Source: BQJD01 sp965652415 (GTDB taxonomy: Bacteria; Pseudomonadota; Gammaproteobacteria; Arenicellales; CAJQKF01). Taken from it: 7,907 nt of DNA. The number at the start of each line of letters is the position of its first letter. Within the stretch, counting starts at the first letter, position 1. Below are positions 5,385-7,907 of this stretch, in pieces. Location: NCBI GenBank assembly GCA_965652415.1, contig CBFGVH010000137.1, positions 1 to 7,907 of the forward strand, in the 5' to 3' direction. Under the pieces are notes generated by a model, which was not told the origin of the DNA, ran no database searches, and was given only the letters and a program-made list of their open reading frames with translations. A program made the position numbers and the translations under genes.

Positions 5385-6694
5385 GCGCCGGTATCCTCCC
5401 CGTCGTCTTCGACCGGCGGCAGGCGCGTGGCGAGGACCTTGTCGACCCGGTTGCGGTCGAGGTCCACCACCTCCAGGCGCCAGCCTTCCCACTCGGTCAC
5501 GTCGCCGGTATGCGGCACCCGGCCGATGAGCCACATCATCATGCCGCCGAGGGTGTGGTAGCGGCCCCGGTCCTCCTCCGGAACGTTCCTGAAGCCGAGC
5601 CGGTCCTTGAGCTCGGGCACCGGCAGCAGGCCGTCGAGCAGCATCGAGCCGTCCTCGCGCGCGACGACCCAGACGTCCTCGGCGTCGCGCGGCCGGAACT
5701 CGCCGGCCAGCGCCTCGAGGAGGTCCTGGACGGTGACAAGGCCGAGCACTTCGCCGTACTCGTCGACCACGAACACCATCTGCACGCCGGATTGTCGAAA
5801 CTCCTCGAGCAGCTTCATGCCGGTCAGGGTTTCCGGCACGTAGACCGGCGGCAGCACCACGCCGGTGATGTCGGCCGGCGCGCCCGAAAGGTTCTGCTTC
5901 AGCAGTCGCTTGGCCGTGATCACGCCGAGCACCTCGTCCAGGCCGCCGCGGCAGACGGGAAAGCGCGAGTGGTCCGAGGTGATCAGGCGATGCAGCTCCT
6001 CGTCGAACGGTGCGTCGACGTCGAGAAACACGACCTCGCTTCGCGGCGTCATCAGCGAGGCGATCTGGCGGTCGTCGAGGCGAAAGATGTTGCGCACCAT
6101 CTCGTGCTCGTGCTGCTCGATCACGCCCGCGCGCGAACCCTGGATCAGTAGCGCATGAATGTCTTCCTCGGTGACGGCGGACTCGGACGCTCCGCTCTTG
6201 CCCATGACCTTGAGCAGCGCGTCGGTCGACGCCGAAAGCAGGAACACGAACGGGCGCGACGCCTGCGCCAGCAGCCACAGCGGCCGCGCCATCGTGCGGG
6301 CGATGCCCTCGGCGTTGAACTGCGCCAGCCGCTTGGGCACGAGCTCGCCGATGACGATGGAAAAATAGGTGATGCTGACGACGACGATGCCGGTGGCCGC
6401 GACACCGCTCGTCCCCGGTCCGATCCCGAGCGTGCGCAGCATCGCCGCCAGCGGCTCGGCCAGGGCCGCCTCGCCGAGTATGCCGTTCAGGATGCCGATG
6501 GCGGTGATGCCGATCTGCACCGTGGACAGGAACCGGGTGGGTTCGTCGGCCAGGCGCACCGCGATGCGGGCCGACCTGTCGCCGTCCCCGGCGAGCCGCT
6601 CCAGACGGGCCCTGCGTGCGGTGACGAGCGCGATCTCGGACATGGCGAACAGCCCGTTCAGCAGGATCAGGGCAACAAGGAACGCGATTTCCAC
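5381..6694 (-). CDS. CNNM/HlyC-CorC family membrane protein with CBS pair
   Basis: The 437-residue protein starts at GTG (complement of 6692-6694). An N-terminal CNNM/DUF21 membrane domain (about 1-190) has helices near 2-18, 57-87, 98-118 and 135-160, with the conserved AMSEIAL and GELVPKRLA segments. A CBS pair follows (about 205-330, with LMTPRSEV and VFVVDEYGEVLGLVTVQDLLE). A CorC_HlyC transporter-associated domain closes the chain (about 345-425). The length matches the family. Members are usually called hemolysin-family or CorC proteins and are linked to Mg/Co or polyamine efflux (YtfL/PaeA); the hemolysin label is historical. The substrate cannot be read from the sequence. It converges with the MFS gene over a 10-base gap and diverges from the small membrane protein gene. 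Confidence 0.92.
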   Translation of the reverse strand: MEIAFLVALILLNGLFAMSEIALVTARRARLERLAGDGDRSARIAVRLADEPTRFLSTVQIGITAIGILNGILGEAALAEPLAAMLRTLGIGPGTSGVAATGIVVVSITYFSIVIGELVPKRLAQFNAEGIARTMARPLWLLAQASRPFVFLLSASTDALLKVMGKSGASESAVTEEDIHALLIQGSRAGVIEQHEHEMVRNIFRLDDRQIASLMTPRSEVVFLDVDAPFDEELHRLITSDHSRFPVCRGGLDEVLGVITAKRLLKQNLSGAPADITGVVLPPVYVPETLTGMKLLEEFRQSGVQMVFVVDEYGEVLGLVTVQDLLEALAGEFRPRDAEDVWVVAREDGSMLLDGLLPVPELKDRLGFRNVPEEDRGRYHTLGGMMMWLIGRVPHTGDVTEWEGWRLEVVDLDRNRVDKVLATRLPPVEDDGEDTGA

Positions 6695-6701
6695 GGGGCT
6701 T

Positions 6702-6706
6702 CTCCT
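6702..6706 (-). promoter_or_regulatory. Ribosome binding site deciding the GTG start of the CorC-like gene
   Basis: AGGAG (complement of 6702-6706) lies 7 bases ahead of GTG at 6694. An ATG start 19 codons upstream (6751) would add an Arg-rich stretch before the first membrane helix and has no comparable site. GTG also matches the usual family start just before the first helix. Confidence 0.75.
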
Positions 6707-6791
6707 GGAGAGGGTGGCGCGACGGCCGACGTGTCCGGATCGTGCGCGCACCGGCCGACTTTCGATCGCCGGCGCGTCGAAGACGGGCTAA

Positions 6792-6829
6792 GATTGCGCC
6801 TGTCCGCCCGATGGCCATCGGGCGCAATC
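6792..6829 (+). promoter_or_regulatory. Nested inverted repeats before the small membrane protein gene
   Basis: A perfect 20-bp palindrome, CGCCCGATGGCCATCGGGCG, occupies 6805-6824. A second perfect 9-bp inverted repeat, GATTGCGCC (6792-6800) with GGCGCAATC (6821-6829), shares GGCG with it, so the two folds exclude each other in RNA. Both end within 15 bases of the ATG at 6836, and a TAAGAT (6789-6794) resembling a -10 box lies just upstream. The site could be a protein operator or an RNA control of translation. Confidence 0.55.
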
Positions 6830-6835
6830 GCAAGC

Positions 6836-7114
6836 ATGCTCTCGATGATACCCAAACCGTTCGCCGCCTTGGGCACGGTTGCCCTGGCGGCGGTCCTGGT
6901 GGCGTACGAGTTGCACTTCGGCGGCCGCGCGTCGTCGCTGGAATCGATCGGCATCGCGATCGCCAGCCTGGTCGAGGCCGCCCTGGTCGGCGCCGCCGCC
7001 TGGGCGCTGCTGCGTGCGGCCTTCGGACCGCGCCGGGCCCTGGAGCCGGTCGGGTTCATCTTCTGCTTCACGGCGGCGATGGCGCTCGTCGTCGCCGTCA
7101 TCGACCTCGTGTAG
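6836..7114 (+). CDS. Small three-helix membrane protein, unknown function
   Basis: This 92-residue protein was not recognised. It has three hydrophobic segments (about 9-28, 37-60 and 69-91) and ends inside the last one with VAVIDLV. Charged residues between segments are few (RRALE at 66-70, RASSLES at 31-37). An alternative ATG lies 9 bases downstream at 6845. No clear Shine-Dalgarno site precedes either ATG; instead the region is occupied by inverted repeats. The coding potential is supported by a well-placed start, GC-rich third positions and a clean three-helix pattern. It is divergent from the CorC-like gene and convergent with the HNH gene. A role with the neighbouring transporter-like protein is possible but unsupported. 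Confidence 0.62.
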   Translation: MLSMIPKPFAALGTVALAAVLVAYELHFGGRASSLESIGIAIASLVEAALVGAAAWALLRAAFGPRRALEPVGFIFCFTAAMALVVAVIDLV

Positions 7115-7123
7115 CCGCAGGCG

Positions 7124-7145
7124 CGTCCCCGGCGCGCCGGGGACG
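7124..7145. terminator. Perfect 22-bp palindrome, likely bidirectional terminator
   Basis: The arm CGTCCCCGGCG (7124-7134) is followed directly by its reverse complement CGCCGGGGACG (7135-7145). As RNA it gives a strong hairpin in either direction. It sits between the stop of the small membrane protein gene (7112-7114) and the stop of the minus-strand HNH gene (7150-7152). There is no T-run, so it may be a non-canonical or Rho-assisted terminator. Confidence 0.65.
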
Positions 7146-7149
7146 GCGC

Positions 7150-7752
7150 TCAGCGGTTGCCGGCGGCGAGGCGGCCGAGCAGGCGGCTGTTGCGCGGGAA
7201 GTGGGCCTGCAGGAACTCCATCTGGTCGGCGAGGATGCGCCGGCCGGAGAGGTAGATGTACTCGGCGTGGGTGGGTTTGAACGGCACCGCCAGCAGTTCG
7301 AGTCCGCATTGCTCGGGGCCGCGGTCGCCCTTGAAGTGGTTGCAGCGCTTGCACGCCGTCACCACGTTGGTCCACTCGTCGCGGCCGCCGCGCGACAGCG
7401 GCTTGATGTGATCGCGGGACAGTTCGCTGTCGCGGAACGTGCCGCCGCAATACATGCACATGTTGGCGTCGCGGCGAAACAGGGTGTTGTTGTTGAGCGG
7501 AGGGGTGTAGTCGGGATGATGCTTGTGCTCGCAGCGCTGGCGACCCTGGGTGCACACGATCGAACTGACGTCGACCTGGCTCCTCAGGCCCGAACGGGCG
7601 TTGATGCCGCCGCGCACGCAGCACAGCACCTGGCCCATGGGATAGGCCACCTGCTCCTGGCAGTAGAGCTTGACCGCTTCCTCGACGCCGATCCACTCGA
7701 TGGGCGTCGCCGAGATGTCGGTCCTGAGCACTCGCAAGGCTGGGTCGATCAT
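7150..7752 (-). CDS. HNH endonuclease-family protein
   Basis: The protein has 200 residues from ATG at 7752. The HNH/treble-clef core covers about 97-143: zinc-type pairs C99-x-x-C102 (MCMYCGG) and C134-x-x-C137, the catalytic segment SRDHIKP with Asp114 and His115, then the WTNVV Asn129 and the closing NHFKGDR with His139. The N-terminal 90 residues hold further cysteines (C31, C44, C45, C67, C74) and are not assigned. A free-standing HNH protein of about 200 residues like this is frequent in Proteobacterial chromosomes, without a settled role; DNA nicking or repair is possible. No methylase, phage or intein partner is visible. An upstream ATG at 7860 would add 36 residues across the predicted promoter and is rejected. 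Confidence 0.88.
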   Translation of the reverse strand: MIDPALRVLRTDISATPIEWIGVEEAVKLYCQEQVAYPMGQVLCCVRGGINARSGLRSQVDVSSIVCTQGRQRCEHKHHPDYTPPLNNNTLFRRDANMCMYCGGTFRDSELSRDHIKPLSRGGRDEWTNVVTACKRCNHFKGDRGPEQCGLELLAVPFKPTHAEYIYLSGRRILADQMEFLQAHFPRNSRLLGRLAAGNR

Positions 7753-7780
7753 GTCCCGTCTCTCAAGTCGCGCCGCCGAG

Positions 7781-7810
7781 ATTAGACTGTAAAGCCCGTG
7801 CGGTTTGCAA
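7781..7810 (-). promoter_or_regulatory. Candidate promoter of the HNH gene
   Basis: On the minus strand TTGCAA (7805-7810) and TCTAAT (complement of 7781-7786, 5 of 6 to consensus) are 18 bases apart. Initiation near 7774 gives a leader of about 22 bases to the ATG at 7752, which is preceded by GGGA. This supports the shorter start. Confidence 0.5.
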
Positions 7811-7870
7811 CTGCGCGGCGGCGGGAACGCACGCGAACGATTCGGGTGGTCGGCGGCCATAAACGGAATT

Positions 7871-7884
7871 TGTGCACTGCAGCA
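7871..7884. promoter_or_regulatory. TGCA-rich element at the right edge
   Basis: TGTGCACTGCAGCA lies in an AT-richer stretch (7858-7907) with no gene. It contains two TGCA cores, at 7873-7876 and 7878-7881, and is loosely flanked by GGAAT (7865-7869) and ATTCC (7885-7889) in inverted orientation. It probably belongs to the control region of a gene beyond the window. The regulator is unknown. Confidence 0.3.
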
Positions 7885-7907
7885 TATTCCATAAAAACAT
7901 TCTGTGG

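Noticed and set aside
5217..6833. A 538-codon open frame on the minus strand across the CorC-like gene
   Set aside because: It is out of frame with the CorC-like protein, Arg-rich and without motifs.
6788..7696. A 302-codon minus-strand frame across the HNH and small-protein region
   Set aside because: It has no recognisable domain and is frame-shifted relative to the HNH motifs, which are intact in another frame.
7150..7752. HNH gene as a homing endonuclease or part of a defence system
   Set aside because: No intron, intein, methylase, helicase or phage gene is adjacent and the gene has its own promoter-like region; it looks like a stand-alone chromosomal gene.

Overview
The window is very GC-rich DNA (roughly 70% by eye) with dense coding, short gaps, GC-biased third codon positions and GTAG-headed REP palindromes. 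This fits a free-living Pseudomonadota, most likely a gammaproteobacterium. The phylum-level call rests on the gene families and the REP type; anything finer would be guesswork.

Layout. (1) 1-148: three copies of a GTAG-headed REP palindrome in alternating orientation, ending right at the 3' end of the regulator gene. (2) 149-1108, minus strand: a BoxR-type repressor, an XRE helix-turn-helix fused to a shikimate-kinase-like benzoyl-CoA sensor domain. (3) 1109-1249: divergent control region with a candidate boxR promoter, a TGCA element at its expected transcription start and an 11-bp direct repeat on the side of the plus-strand operon. (4) 1250-5370, plus strand: a four-gene run made of a small cupin-like protein of the PnbB/DUF4863 family, benzoate-CoA ligase (bclA), an alpha/beta hydrolase and an MFS transporter. 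(5) 5381-6694, minus strand: a CNNM/HlyC-CorC membrane protein with CBS domains, convergent with the MFS gene after a 10-base gap. (6) 6695-6835: divergent gap holding two mutually exclusive inverted repeats. (7) 6836-7114, plus strand: an unrecognised 92-residue membrane protein. (8) 7124-7145: a perfect 22-bp palindrome between convergent genes. (9) 7150-7752, minus strand: an HNH endonuclease-family protein, followed by its upstream region to the window edge.

How the genes work together. The boxR-to-MFS block looks like the entry module of the aerobic benzoyl-CoA (box) pathway. Benzoate is activated to benzoyl-CoA by BclA, and BoxR-family proteins respond to benzoyl-CoA. The cupin, hydrolase and transporter genes are co-oriented with bclA and probably co-transcribed. 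The genes for ring epoxidation and cleavage (boxA, boxB, boxC) are not in this window, so the pathway is either split or continues elsewhere. The CorC-like, small membrane and HNH genes look like ordinary chromosomal neighbours with no visible link to benzoate.

No tRNA, rRNA, CRISPR array, insertion sequence or replication origin was seen. No gene-free stretch exceeds 300 bases; the non-coding gaps are 1-148, 1109-1249, 6695-6835 and 7753-7907.
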